Below are positions 43,818 to 52,440 of a DNA stretch of 64,000 nucleotides, one piece after another (within the stretch, counting starts at the first letter, position 1; every line of letters starts with the position of its first letter). The notes beneath the pieces are model-generated. The model was not told the DNA's origin. It did not search any database and saw only the letters and a program-made list of their open reading frames with translations. The stretch lies in assembly GCF_009720145.1 (NCBI RefSeq), contig NZ_CP046253.1:62001-126000 (forward strand), written 5' to 3'. This DNA comes from Sphingobium sp. CAP-1. GTDB taxonomy: Bacteria; Pseudomonadota; Alphaproteobacteria; Sphingomonadales; Sphingomonadaceae. Position numbers and translations under genes: made by a program.

Positions 43818-44429
43818 TCACTCCGCCTTGGGCTGGAAGAGATCCTTGTAGAAGCCGACCGTCTTGACGGTGACGGTGACGGGGGTGTCGCCCTTGTTGC
43901 GGAAATACCAGCCATGGGTGCCGTCGAAGGGCGCGGTGAAGTCGCCCTGGCCGCCGGTGATTTCCAGTTCCTTCCAATAATCGGTGAAGGAGCCGTCGGT
44001 GGCGTTGAGTTCCTCGCCATGCATTTCGGCCTTGATCGGGCCGGAGGATTTCCATGTGAAGATGAAGCTGTCGCCTTTGGCCATATGGGCCTTCACTTCG
44101 CGGCCGCTATGGGGTTCGAGCGTGATGGTCATGTCATCCTGCCGCCAGGCGGCGGATTTGGCGATGGTCGCCTTGGTCGGGATCGCGACACTGGCCGGGG
44201 TAGCGGCTTGGGGTGCGGGCGCTGCTTCGGCCTTGCCCGCGACCATGCCGGTGAGGCCCAGCGCGCCGCCGACGCCGGTGGGATCGATGCCATATTCGGC
44301 TGGCAGGACGAAGAAGGTCAGGATCGCGCCGGCGGCGATGAGCGCGCCGCCCGTGGCCTTTGCCAGCGCGGAGGGCGAGGGCTTGATCGAGGCGGGAAGC
44401 GCGGAAGCGGATATGGACTGCGTGGTCAT
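43818..44429 (-). CDS. Single-pass transmembrane anchor protein
   Basis: A 203-residue protein with a short cytosolic N-terminus, one membrane helix (GGALIAAGAILTFFVLPAEYG) and a periplasmic domain. That domain has MTITLEPHSGREVKAHMAKGDSF, GSFTDYWKELEIT and FDGTHGWYFRNKG. Proteins of this type are found next to HupE/UreJ genes and are called transmembrane anchor proteins. ATG 44429 is 1 bp after the hupE stop (TGACATG), so translation is coupled. Function is unknown; a structural partner for HupE is likely. Confidence 0.65.
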   Translation of the reverse strand: MTTQSISASALPASIKPSPSALAKATGGALIAAGAILTFFVLPAEYGIDPTGVGGALGLTGMVAGKAEAAPAPQAATPASVAIPTKATIAKSAAWRQDDMTITLEPHSGREVKAHMAKGDSFIFTWKSSGPIKAEMHGEELNATDGSFTDYWKELEITGGQGDFTAPFDGTHGWYFRNKGDTPVTVTVKTVGFYKDLFQPKAE

Positions 44430-44430
44430 G

Positions 44431-45159
44431 TCATGCACCCTGGGTGTAGTAGCCGGCCATCTGAAAGCCGATGAGGACGAAGCCGGCGGTCATCAGTCCG
44501 GCATTGGCGAGGATGGCGGTGCGACGGAAACTGTCGGAGAGGCGCCAGAAGTTCATCAACAGCAGGATCAGCGTCAGCGCCATGAACTGGCCCATTTCGA
44601 CGCCGATGTTGAAGCTGATCAGATTGGGGATCAGCCCGTCCTTGGCGAGCGTGAGTTCCTGGATCTTGGTGGCGAGGCCGAAGCCGTGGAAGAAGCCGAA
44701 AATCAGCACCGCCGCCTTGGGATTGGGCGACACGCCGAACCATGTCCTGAACCCGTCCAGATTGTCGATCGCCTTATAGACCACCGACAGGCCAATGATG
44801 GCGTCGATGATGAAGGGATTGGCGCGGATGTCGAAGATGACGCCGAGCAGCAGCGTGGTGCTGTGGCCGATCGCGAACAAAGTCACATAGGCGCCGACAT
44901 CTTTCAGCCGGTAGAGGAAGAAGATGACCCCGGCGAGGAACAGCAGATGGTCGTAGCCAGTGACCATATGCTTGGCCCCCAGATACATATAGGGGATGAT
45001 GTTGACGCCCGACGCGCCTTCGATGAAGGCTTTGTCATTCTCGTTGACGCCATGCGCCCAGAGCGAACTGCTCATGAGCGCGAAGATTAGCCCCAGAGCC
45101 AGCAGCGCGACCCGCCGCATATTCTGGGAAAGGAGCGGGGAAAGGGTCGCGCTGGTCAT
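44431..45159 (-). CDS. HupE/UreJ-family membrane protein
   Basis: A 242-residue protein with about seven membrane helices. It contains GAKHMVTGYDHLLFLAGVIFF, the HupE/UreJ_2 signature with His and Asp in the HxxxGxDH pattern, then TLFAIGHSTTLLL and FGFFHGFGLATK. HupE proteins take up nickel or related metals. The gene lies between a small periplasmic His-containing protein and the anchor protein, in a DUF4198-periplasmic-HupE-anchor operon. The metal specificity is not readable from sequence. Confidence 0.8.
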   Translation of the reverse strand: MTSATLSPLLSQNMRRVALLALGLIFALMSSSLWAHGVNENDKAFIEGASGVNIIPYMYLGAKHMVTGYDHLLFLAGVIFFLYRLKDVGAYVTLFAIGHSTTLLLGVIFDIRANPFIIDAIIGLSVVYKAIDNLDGFRTWFGVSPNPKAAVLIFGFFHGFGLATKIQELTLAKDGLIPNLISFNIGVEMGQFMALTLILLLMNFWRLSDSFRRTAILANAGLMTAGFVLIGFQMAGYYTQGA

Positions 45160-45168
45160 TTGTGGCCC

Positions 45169-45549
45169 TTATTTGGTCTGGAAGGTCGCGAACGTTTTCG
45201 CGCCGCTCTTGTCGACCAGCGCGACGACGATCTTGGCACCCTTGGCCGCCTTGAAGCCGGCGGCGGTGAGCTTGTTGCCGCCAGCGGGCTTGAGCGTCGC
45301 TTCGGTCTTGGCGCCGCCCGCGGTCTGGGTCAGTTTGGCGGTGAAGCCGGCGGCCGGGATCGGCTCATCCTCTTCGCTGAGATAAACGTCGACGCCCTTG
45401 GGGCCGGTCACCAGTTCGAACATGGTTTCGCCGGTCATCTGGACCAGGCCGCCATGCTGCGGCTTCATGCTGCCATGGGCGTGGACCACCGCCGGGGCAG
45501 CGATCAGGGCCAGTGCGGCAAGGCCGCTGCGGAAAAGATCGATCTTCAT
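45169..45549 (-). CDS. Small periplasmic protein with His-rich N-terminus
   Basis: A 126-residue protein with a signal peptide ending AVVHA and a mature start HGSMKPQHGGLVQMTGETMFEL. The clustered His and Met near the new N-terminus look like a metal site. The rest is a beta-rich domain. It lies 9 bp upstream of hupE and 21 bp downstream of DUF4198. It is probably a periplasmic metal chaperone of the uptake set; this is inference from context and residues. Confidence 0.65.
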   Translation of the reverse strand: MKIDLFRSGLAALALIAAPAVVHAHGSMKPQHGGLVQMTGETMFELVTGPKGVDVYLSEEDEPIPAAGFTAKLTQTAGGAKTEATLKPAGGNKLTAAGFKAAKGAKIVVALVDKSGAKTFATFQTK

Positions 45550-45570
45550 GCAAAATCTCCTGACGGGGGG

Positions 45571-46314
45571 TTATTCGGGGGCGTGCGGCAGAACGAAGGA
45601 GAGCGAGGCGCGATATTCCTCATGATCGACCTTCTTGTCGTCGGTCTGGCCGACATAGATGGCCATCAGCACATTGATGCCCTGATTGCGCAGCTTGATG
45701 ATGGCGGTGCCGTCGGCGCCAGTCTTGGCAGGGGCCGCTTCATCGGGGTCGTTGACATAATCCTGCATCACGGTCGCGCCGGCGACGGGCTTGCCCTTAT
45801 AATAGACGCGGACCTTCATCGGCTCGCCCATTTTCTGCGGGATGGCGAGATCGGCGGGGACGAGTTGGAGTGTATGGCCTTCGAACAGCGGCACCGGCTT
45901 GGTTGGCTGCTGGTTCAAATGGACGGCATATTTGAAATTATGCTCGGCCAGCGTTGCATTGGGCACTTCGTCACGGCCCTTATTGTGCCATTCGCCGTCG
46001 GGCGTCTTGCTCCAATAGCCATAGTCCATGATCGCGGCGACGGCGACCAGCGGCTCGTCGCTGTCGACCACGGGTATCGCGCCCGCCGCGCGCAGCGAGG
46101 TCGTGACCGGCGCCCAGTCGCTGTCATAGCCGGTCACGGTCTTGACGAGTGGCAGGCGCTTGACCGCGTCCAGATCGTCCGCGCCCACGCCATAGACCAG
46201 CGCAAGCTGTCGGGCGCGCTGCGCGAACCAGATGCCATGGGCGCTCAACGGAGCAGTTGCCGCGAGCAAAGTACCCGTACAAAGAGTTGCGGCGATCAGA
46301 CGAGAAAATTGCAT
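45571..46314 (-). CDS. DUF4198-family periplasmic metal-uptake accessory protein
   Basis: A 247-residue exported protein with signal peptide and mature N-terminus SAHGIWF, the usual DUF4198/NikM-like HG motif where the His can ligate Ni or Co. Later segments are KVRVYYKGKPVAGATV, a carboxypeptidase-regulatory-like beta domain, and GINVLMAIYVGQTDDKKVDHEEYRAS-type ending. I chose ATG 46314 (MQFSRL), with GGAG 8 nt upstream. It is first in the four-gene set with HupE. The 252 bp upstream to 46567 show no gene. Confidence 0.75.
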   Translation of the reverse strand: MQFSRLIAATLCTGTLLAATAPLSAHGIWFAQRARQLALVYGVGADDLDAVKRLPLVKTVTGYDSDWAPVTTSLRAAGAIPVVDSDEPLVAVAAIMDYGYWSKTPDGEWHNKGRDEVPNATLAEHNFKYAVHLNQQPTKPVPLFEGHTLQLVPADLAIPQKMGEPMKVRVYYKGKPVAGATVMQDYVNDPDEAAPAKTGADGTAIIKLRNQGINVLMAIYVGQTDDKKVDHEEYRASLSFVLPHAPE

Positions 46315-46566
46315 ATGACAAGCTCCATTGGCATGGGTCACTGGCTGAACAGGCTATGCTTGCGTCCAGCCAAAAAATTCCGAACTTTGCCATTGGGGAA
46401 GCAGATTCATTCGAATGATGCGGGCGTAACCGAGAAGATGCGCTGAGGGACGGAAAGACGGCGCCCAGTCGTCTTGCTTCCGAACGACCGGTCAAATTCC
46501 ATCGATTTCCGAATTTTGAAATGGCGAATTCGGGCAGGATGGCGGGCGCTGTCCGCTTTTCCGATC

Positions 46567-46838
46567 TCACAGATATTTAGAAATCGCGCGAAACTCGTCC
46601 ATCGCCGACCGAGGCTCCTCGCTTTCTTCCCTATGGCTGAGTCAATGGTCGACTGGTCGTGGATGAGCGCCTATTTCGCGGCGGCAACAGCCTTTTCCAC
46701 TGTCTGAAGCTGCTGGGCGATATCGACGCAGGGCCGGTCATTTTCGACCATCTCGACGATGCTGCGCAAATGCCCTCCGGCGCGGTTGAGCCGTTTGACG
46801 ATGGCAGGATGGCTTTCATGACGCGGCTCGGCGGTCAC
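46567..46838 (-). pseudogene. Decayed CsoR/RcnR/FrmR-type metal-responsive repressor
   Basis: From GTG 46838 the frame reads EPRHESHPAIVKRLNRAGGHL and on through SIVEMVENDRPCVDIAQQL, the helical core of the family with its conserved Cys. A stop codon (TAG, 46673-46671) follows VEKAVAAAK. After small indels the family ending continues in another frame as EEPRSAMDEFRAISKYL-stop (to 46567). The intact family length is about 85-91 residues. A premature stop and at least one frameshift make it non-functional. It lies beside the DUF4198/HupE set and an MFS stub, which suggests a former nickel/cobalt module. Confidence 0.78.
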
Positions 46839-46849
46839 GGCTTAAGGCC

Positions 46850-47125
46850 ATGGCTTTACTTATCCCAAAGGGAGGATGTTTCATCGGCAGCCCATGCCGG
46901 ACTTACCGTCACCTCTTCCTTGCGCAGGTCATTGCCCTGATCGGCACTGGCCTGGCGATCTTGGCGCTGGGCTTGCTCGCCTATGATATTGCGGGCGGCA
47001 ATGCGGGCGCGGTGCTGGGGACGGCATTGGCGATCAAGACGATTGCCAATATCGGCGTCGCCCCTGCGGTGGGCGCTTATGCCGCGGGAAATCAGACTGG
47101 CGGCCAGTTGTGCGTTTCGCCCTGA
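46850..47125 (+). pseudogene. N-terminal stub of an MFS exporter
   Basis: 91 residues reading TYRHLFLAQVIALIGTGLAI, then LALGLLAYDIAGG and LAIKTIANIGVAPAVGAYA, the first two helices of an MFS transporter. Homology ends at about 47085, where the frame becomes GNQTGGQLCVSP and overlaps the 3' end of the chromate gene. An intact transporter has about 400 residues. It is divergent from the broken CsoR/RcnR-like gene, which probably regulated it. The break marks a junction with the chromate cluster. Confidence 0.7.
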
Positions 47126-47541
47126 CACGAGCGGCACCATGCATAGAGCGCGTCATAGATGATCATGCCTTGAGCGAGCATGGCATGATCATCGGTGTAG
47201 AGTGCCGAGAGGCCCAGCGAGATCGCGAACAGCCCCGCCGACTGCGGGGTGAGGCCCAGCCTTGACGTATCCGCGCCCCGCACGATGACCGCCAGTTGTT
47301 CGAGTGCGGCGTCGGTCAGCGCATAGCGTTCGAGAAACGCATCAGAACTGCATTTGTCGCCGACATGGCTGAGTTCCGCGCCGGGGATATCATAGGCGAT
47401 CGCGCCTTCCCGTTCCGCGATGAGAAACACCTGATCCACCGGAACGTAAAGGAACTCAGGGTTCTTATCGATGAACCGGGCGATCAGCCATGGGCAGGCG
47501 ATGCGGTCGATCTTGGGCCTTTCGCGCGTGATCCATTTCAT
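47092..47541 (-). CDS. ChrB-domain chromate resistance protein
   Basis: A 149-residue protein matching the C-terminal ChrB domain: KIDRIACPWLIARFID, FLYVPVDQVFLIAER, AELSHVGDKCSSDAFLERY and HAMLAQGMIIYDALYAWC. Its core repeats the C-terminal half of the full ChrB at 49680-50639. ATG 47541 starts MKWITRERPK; the longer frame has no homology. It is the last gene of chrB-chrA-sod-chrB2, so it is probably an accessory in chromate reduction or sensing. The 3' end abuts the MFS stub junction. Confidence 0.8.
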   Translation of the reverse strand: MKWITRERPKIDRIACPWLIARFIDKNPEFLYVPVDQVFLIAEREGAIAYDIPGAELSHVGDKCSSDAFLERYALTDAALEQLAVIVRGADTSRLGLTPQSAGLFAISLGLSALYTDDHAMLAQGMIIYDALYAWCRSCQGETHNWPPV

Positions 47542-47620
47542 GGCGACTTCCTTTTCAGGACCGGACACCCGTCGCCTGCGCGAAACGAAGATCCGCCGCT
47601 TCCCAGTCAAGATTGTGGAA

Positions 47621-48274
47621 TCAGGCATCGACATATTTGGCGGCTTGCGTGCCATAATCCATGTGGAAACTGTGTTCGTACATATCGAGCGCCAGGATTG
47701 GTATGCCGGCGGCGGCCCCATGCATATGATCCCAAGCCCAGTGATTGTGGAGCGAGCGGCTGTGACTGTTCCAGGCGAGGATGCACCAGCCCGATCCGCC
47801 CGCAAGCGACATGCCGGTCCGCCGGAATTCCGCCGCCCAGGCGTCGAACGATCCCCAATGTTTCGCCAGCGCCTCCCGGATCGATCCCGCAGCCTGACCG
47901 TTGCCGCCGAGGCCATCGAAATAGATTTCGTGCAGTACGACTGACCCCGTGCGATGCAGCTCTTCGCGCTTGAGGCCGCCATAGACCACCGGCGGCAGGT
48001 CGGGATCGGTCATGGCGGCGGCGAGGCGCGTCTCGATCATGTTCAGCGCCTTGACCGAGCCGATATAATTATTCTCCCAATGGGATTTGACCAGCCTTTC
48101 CGACAGGCCGTCGAGCTTGGCCGGATCGAATTTGAGCGGCACTGGCTGATGCGCTCCGGCAAAGACCGGTGCCGTGACAGCTTTCGATGCCTGCGCCGTT
48201 GCTTCGTCCATCGCCGTCATCGCTAAGGCGCCTATACCAATGGCTTTGACCGCCGATCTGCGCGAGATATCCAT
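47621..48274 (-). CDS. chrC: Fe/Mn superoxide dismutase of the chromate cluster
   Basis: 217 residues with a Tat-like leader (ISRRSAVKAIGIGAL) and an Fe/Mn-SOD domain: SHWENNYIGS, LHEIYFDGLGG, and LDMYEHSFHMDYG, which keeps the metal Asp and His (Tyr replaces the usual Trp). Chromate operons such as chrBACF carry an SOD-like ChrC that removes superoxide from chromate reduction. It lies 14 bp after chrA. Export would place it in the periplasm, which is less common for ChrC. Metal preference is not clear. Confidence 0.82.
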   Translation of the reverse strand: MDISRRSAVKAIGIGALAMTAMDEATAQASKAVTAPVFAGAHQPVPLKFDPAKLDGLSERLVKSHWENNYIGSVKALNMIETRLAAAMTDPDLPPVVYGGLKREELHRTGSVVLHEIYFDGLGGNGQAAGSIREALAKHWGSFDAWAAEFRRTGMSLAGGSGWCILAWNSHSRSLHNHWAWDHMHGAAAGIPILALDMYEHSFHMDYGTQAAKYVDA

Positions 48275-48288
48275 GCGAATTTTCCCTG

Positions 48289-49683
48289 CTATTGAATGAA
48301 CAGAACATAGGTTGCACCCAGCGCCGCGCAGGCGCCCAGCACGGGCAGCACGCCGACCTTGAAGCGGAACACCGCGACCAGCGCGCCGATGGAGAGCGCC
48401 AGCGCAGGCAGGTTGACGGAATAGAGTAGCGGCAGGTCGAATGCGCCGACCCGCCGCACTTCCCGAAACAGCGTATGAATGGCGAACCAGACCGCGAGGT
48501 TCAGGATCACGCCGACCACCGCCGCAGTGATTGCGGTCAGCGCGGCGGAGAGCGCTTTGTTACCGCGCAGCCGCTCGATGAAGGGGGCGCCCGCGAAAAT
48601 CCACAGGAAGCAGGGGACGAACGTGACCCACGTCGTCAGGATCGCGCCCAGCGTCGCCGCCACGAGCGGATTCAGCGTGCCGGACTCCCGGAACGCGGCC
48701 AGAAAACCGACAAACTGCGTCACCATGATCAGCGGTCCCGGCGTCGTTTCCGCCATGCCAAGGCCATCGAGCATCTCGCCGGGCTGGAGCCAGCCGAAAG
48801 TGCCCACCGCTTCCTGCGCGACATAGGCCAGCACCGCATAGGCACCGCCGAAGGTGACGACCGCCATCTGGCTGAAGAAGCTGGCGATCTGGGTAAAGAC
48901 ATTGTCTGGCCCCAGCGTCAGGAACAGCGCCAGCACCGGCGCCAGCCACAGCAGCAGAAAGACCAGCGAAATGCGGATCGACCAGCCCAGATGCGGCCGG
49001 GCATGCTCAGGCAGTAACTCGCCTAGCGCGGTGTCGCGATCATGAATTACGTTGTCACCGGCCGAACCATGGCCGCCGCCGCCCTTGAATTGGGGCAAGC
49101 CGCTGCGCCCCCCAATATAGCCGCCAATCCCCGCCGCCAGCACAATCAACGGGAAGGGCGCTCCCAGAAAAAAGATCGTCACAAAAGCGGCAGCGGCGAT
49201 GCCGCGCATGACGTTGTTCTTGAGCGCGCGCGAACCGACCCGGACCACCGCTTGCACCACGACCGCCAGCACAGCGGCCTTGAGGCCGAAGAACAGCCCT
49301 TCGATCAGCGACACATGGCCGAATAACACATAGATGTAGCTGAGGCCCAGGATCGCAAGAAAGCCCGGCAGCACGAACAGGGTACCGGCGATCAGCCCGC
49401 CCTTGGTCTTGTGCAGCAGCCAGCCGATATAGATGGCGAGTTGCTGCGCTTCCGGGCCGGGCAGCAACATGCAGTAATTGAGCGCGTGGAGGAAACGCTC
49501 CTCCCCGATCCATCGCTTTTCCTCGACCAGCAGGCGGTGCATCACCGCGATCTGGCCTGCGGGACCGCCGAAGCTCAAGGCCGCGATTCGCGCCCAGACG
49601 CGGGTCGCTTCGCCGAGGGATATGCCGTGGCCGGATCGTGGAAGCTCCGCCCCATCGGACGCCGTGGAAAGCGTGGCTGTCAT
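48289..49683 (-). CDS. chrA: Chromate efflux transporter
   Basis: A 464-residue long-chain CHR transporter with two homologous halves. The first half has SFGGPAGQIAVMHRLLVEEKRW and LPGPEAQQLAIYIGWL; the second has TFGGAYAVLAYVAQEAV and GMAETTPGPLIMVTQFVGF. It exports chromate across the inner membrane. Its start overlaps the chrB stop by 4 bp (ATGA). The SOD gene follows after 14 bp. Confidence 0.93.
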   Translation of the reverse strand: MTATLSTASDGAELPRSGHGISLGEATRVWARIAALSFGGPAGQIAVMHRLLVEEKRWIGEERFLHALNYCMLLPGPEAQQLAIYIGWLLHKTKGGLIAGTLFVLPGFLAILGLSYIYVLFGHVSLIEGLFFGLKAAVLAVVVQAVVRVGSRALKNNVMRGIAAAAFVTIFFLGAPFPLIVLAAGIGGYIGGRSGLPQFKGGGGHGSAGDNVIHDRDTALGELLPEHARPHLGWSIRISLVFLLLWLAPVLALFLTLGPDNVFTQIASFFSQMAVVTFGGAYAVLAYVAQEAVGTFGWLQPGEMLDGLGMAETTPGPLIMVTQFVGFLAAFRESGTLNPLVAATLGAILTTWVTFVPCFLWIFAGAPFIERLRGNKALSAALTAITAAVVGVILNLAVWFAIHTLFREVRRVGAFDLPLLYSVNLPALALSIGALVAVFRFKVGVLPVLGACAALGATYVLFIQ

Positions 49684-50639
49684 TTGTCGCCCTTCCGGTT
49701 GTTGAAATAGGCATGGAACTGGCCCAGCGCCTCGCCCGCAAAGGCGATGCGCTGGAGATCGTCATCGGTCGATGCACAGATGCCCGACAACATGGCGCCC
49801 AGACCCGAAGTTTCCGGGCGGCCATATTTGCCGTCGCCAATGTCAAGGTCGTGGATGATCTCCCCGATCGCCGCCAGCCCCGGATCGTCGGTCAGACCCG
49901 CGCGCAGCAGCAGCGTCTCAAAACTGCACCGGTCGCCCTCATGGGTGAATTCCGCGTCCGCCATGTCGAAGCGCAACTCGTCCGGGCTGGGCGCATGGCT
50001 GCGTGCATCGACGAATTTGAAGCGCGCCTGCGGATCGATGAAGCGACGGATCAGCCAGGCGCAGGCGATGCGGTCGACATGCACGCCGCTGCGCGTAACC
50101 CAGATCTTGTCCGTCAAGTCCAGCGGCTCCACCTCCCCGGCAGGCTCGGCCCGACTGATATCGGGATGCTGGTAGCGCAGCCGGTCCAACTCGGCGAGCG
50201 CGGCATCGGCCTGCTGTCGTCCATGGGCGCCGAAAAAGTCGAGCCGCTCGACCTCCTCCAGCCGCTTTTGCAGCTTGGTGATATCACTGCCGCTCGCAGG
50301 GCCGGTTTCGATGAGGCGGCGGGCGGTATCGGTGATGTCCGCATAATCGGCGTCGCGCGCCGCATCGAACAGGGCGCGTACATCCGCGTCGCTTTGCCCT
50401 ACCAGCAGTCGCGCTTCGATCAGGATCGCCTCGCCGCCGCTCTGGCTGATCTCGGCCAGCAGGTCGCGAAAAACTGTCTCGCTTTCCGCACTTGGCGGCA
50501 GGACATGCACCGCATTTTTGAGCGGCACCGCACCGATCGCCTGCAACCGTCGCCATATCTTCACCCGCAAATAGGGCGGCTTGGCGGGCAACTGGTGCAA
50601 CAGGGCGAGCCAGGGCGAAGAATCTGCCTTCTTAGTCAT
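49680..50639 (-). CDS. chrB: ChrB, chromate resistance/regulatory protein
   Basis: A 319-residue protein. The N-terminal part has LALLHQLPAKPPYLRVKIWRR, the ChrB N-domain opening, and VRALFDAARDADYADI. The C-terminal ChrB domain has HVDRIACAWLIRRFIDPQ, AEFTHEGDRCSFETLLLR and AGEALGQFHAYF. ChrB acts as chromate-responsive regulator and may help reduce chromate. It heads chrB-chrA-chrC-chrB2 and is coupled to chrA by a 4-bp overlap. Confidence 0.9.
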   Translation of the reverse strand: MTKKADSSPWLALLHQLPAKPPYLRVKIWRRLQAIGAVPLKNAVHVLPPSAESETVFRDLLAEISQSGGEAILIEARLLVGQSDADVRALFDAARDADYADITDTARRLIETGPASGSDITKLQKRLEEVERLDFFGAHGRQQADAALAELDRLRYQHPDISRAEPAGEVEPLDLTDKIWVTRSGVHVDRIACAWLIRRFIDPQARFKFVDARSHAPSPDELRFDMADAEFTHEGDRCSFETLLLRAGLTDDPGLAAIGEIIHDLDIGDGKYGRPETSGLGAMLSGICASTDDDLQRIAFAGEALGQFHAYFNNRKGDK

Positions 50640-50742
50640 GATTCATATGTATCATGAAATATGACTCGAGAAACAGAAATATCGTACACCTTCGCTCCGA
50701 CATATTTTCCGTGCAGCGTCGCGCGCTTTCCCGATCGTCAGC

Positions 50743-51064
50743 ATGATTACGGCCGTCCCGGCCATGGCGGTGGAAGAAGATGGCTTCAGGCTAAGCGGCA
50801 GCGTCCGCTTCGGTGTGGAACTGTTCTGGATACGTCGCGCGGACCTGGCGCTCACCGGTCTCTACCGCAGTCGCGCACACCAATATCGTGATGCCCGGCG
50901 TACGGCTGGAGGTCGCTCCAAGCAAGCGACTGATCCCTTCGCGCCTCCGGTTTGCATATGATGGCCGGTTGCTCGCCAGGGGCAAATTCCTGCGCGATGC
51001 CCCCAATGCGCGCCCGGAGCGTTGGACGCTCTATCATTCGTTCAATCTGACGGCGATCTTCTGA
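50743..51064 (+). pseudogene. Remnant of an alginate-export-family porin C-terminus
   Basis: Two adjoining frames carry the pieces VEEDGFRLSGSVRF and then HTNIVMPGVRLEVAPSKRL, GRLLARGKFLRDAPNARPE and a C-terminal FNLTAIF. Together they resemble the start and end of an outer-membrane alginate-export-type barrel with the middle deleted and a frameshift. The homology call is by recalled pattern. No intact gene lies in the stretch from 50640 to 51147. Confidence 0.5.
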
Positions 51065-51147
51065 AATGCAAGATAACGGCGTGGGCGCTTTGCTCACAGT
51101 ACTACGACATCAGGGAATTGTAATTTATATATATCTATTTCAAATGT

Positions 51148-51285
51148 TTAATGAAATCCAAACTTCGGTGCCGGGCAAATTGGCACGGGCATGTCCCAGC
51201 CATATTTGAGTGACAAGGCGGTGCCGAACAGCGCAACGATCATGATATGCTCGACGAAGGCGACATAGTGAAAAATGCGGAGCAT
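51148..51285 (-). CDS. Possible 45-residue single-helix membrane protein
   Basis: The frame starts at ATG 51285, 6 bp after the gentisate-dioxygenase-like stop, and reads MLRIFHYVAFVEHIMIVALF then GTALSLKYGWDMP and a Pro/Cys-containing tail to TAA at 51150-51148. It has one predicted membrane helix (residues 7-25). The ribosome-binding site is weak (GAGA). Its tight position behind 51292-52413 suggests an operon partner. It is unlike any family I know, and a chance ORF is possible. Confidence 0.42.
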   Translation of the reverse strand: MLRIFHYVAFVEHIMIVALFGTALSLKYGWDMPVPICPAPKFGFH

Positions 51286-51291
51286 CGTGTC

Positions 51292-52413
51292 TCAGCGTAT
51301 CACAAGGGAAGCGATGTCGCGGCGAAATTGGTGGGCAGGAACCGGGGGTGGAGGGGTAGCGCCCATCGAGCGCCGGGGTTCTTCGCGATAAAGGCCCAGC
51401 GCCGCCAGCGCCGGCACGTCTGACACCACGAACATCAGTGCTTCATGCGCTGCGGATGCGTTCATATGGCGATGCATAATCCAGTGGGGCACGCAGAATG
51501 TGTCGCCGCTCTTCCAGGCGAGTTCGCGGTCGCCAACGATGGTGCATCCCTCGCCCTCAATCACATGGTAGACGGCCGAAGATGTCTGGCGATGCGGCTC
51601 GCCTTCAAAGCCAGGCCTTAACTGCTGGACATAGGCATCCATGGTATGGAAGGTTGGCCCGCCGGTGAAGGGATTGGCATACCGCAGCAATATATCATCA
51701 TAGGGACTGCCATCCGCATCATGGAAGCGGCGGAGCGTCCGTTCAACGTCGCGCCAGGCATAGCGATAAGGTGCAGTCGATCGCGGTAGATCTTCCCAGG
51801 CGGGCCGCACCGGGCCGCCGCGAATATCGATATAATCGCTCTTGCGGGTACGACGAGGCTGCATTTCCTCACCATATTCCTCATAGAAGATCTGGTTCAG
51901 CGAGAACATCATGCCGGTGTTGAGGACATCCAGCCAGATACCGACCTCATTTCCTTCATTATGATGATCGTGCCAGCTATAGGCGGGGGTCAGAACCAGA
52001 TCGCCGGTTTCCATCGGCATGACTTCGCCATCGACCACGGTATAGAGTGATGGACTGCCCTTGATCGCGAAGCGCAAAGCGTCGATGGAATGGCGGTGCG
52101 CCCAGCAGATTTCGCCGGGCACGACCGCCTGCACGCCGACCGAGATGGTCTGCGTCGCGGGGCGGCCGTCGGTCGCGGGATTGCGAAAGGACAGGTTACG
52201 CCGCGCATCGTTGCTCTTGGGCAACATTTCGCAGGATTCGACGATCTTGGGATAGACCTGATCCCATGCCCAGACATGGGGGATGCCGTAGGATTTCGGA
52301 CCGTCTGCATGTGCATGAAGCAGATGTTCATAGGTCCACTGGCCGAGCATGAAGGCATCCTTCAACTCGGCATCGAACTGCGCCAGTGTTTTCGGGGCGA
52401 TCAGATTATCCAT
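51292..52413 (-). CDS. Gentisate 1,2-dioxygenase-like bicupin
   Basis: A 373-residue bicupin. The first cupin has WAHRHSIDALRFAIKG with His106 and His108 and WHDHHNEG with His148, the Fe(II) site of gentisate and 1-hydroxy-2-naphthoate dioxygenases. The second cupin has GEPHRQTSSAVYHVIEGEG and WIMHRHMN. Such enzymes cleave gentisate, salicylate or related 2-hydroxy aromatic acids between carboxyl- and hydroxyl-bearing carbons. It follows a membrane protein by 27 bp under tripartite operator site 5. No maleylpyruvate hydrolase gene is nearby, so the substrate may not be gentisate itself. Confidence 0.8.
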   Translation of the reverse strand: MDNLIAPKTLAQFDAELKDAFMLGQWTYEHLLHAHADGPKSYGIPHVWAWDQVYPKIVESCEMLPKSNDARRNLSFRNPATDGRPATQTISVGVQAVVPGEICWAHRHSIDALRFAIKGSPSLYTVVDGEVMPMETGDLVLTPAYSWHDHHNEGNEVGIWLDVLNTGMMFSLNQIFYEEYGEEMQPRRTRKSDYIDIRGGPVRPAWEDLPRSTAPYRYAWRDVERTLRRFHDADGSPYDDILLRYANPFTGGPTFHTMDAYVQQLRPGFEGEPHRQTSSAVYHVIEGEGCTIVGDRELAWKSGDTFCVPHWIMHRHMNASAAHEALMFVVSDVPALAALGLYREEPRRSMGATPPPPVPAHQFRRDIASLVIR

Positions 52414-52440
52414 GGGGCCGTCCTCAATATCCAGCGGCGC

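Noticed and set aside
44996..46446. Long plus-strand frames opposite the HupE/DUF4198 set
   Set aside because: The minus-strand genes have signal peptides, tight spacing and family motifs; the plus frames have none.
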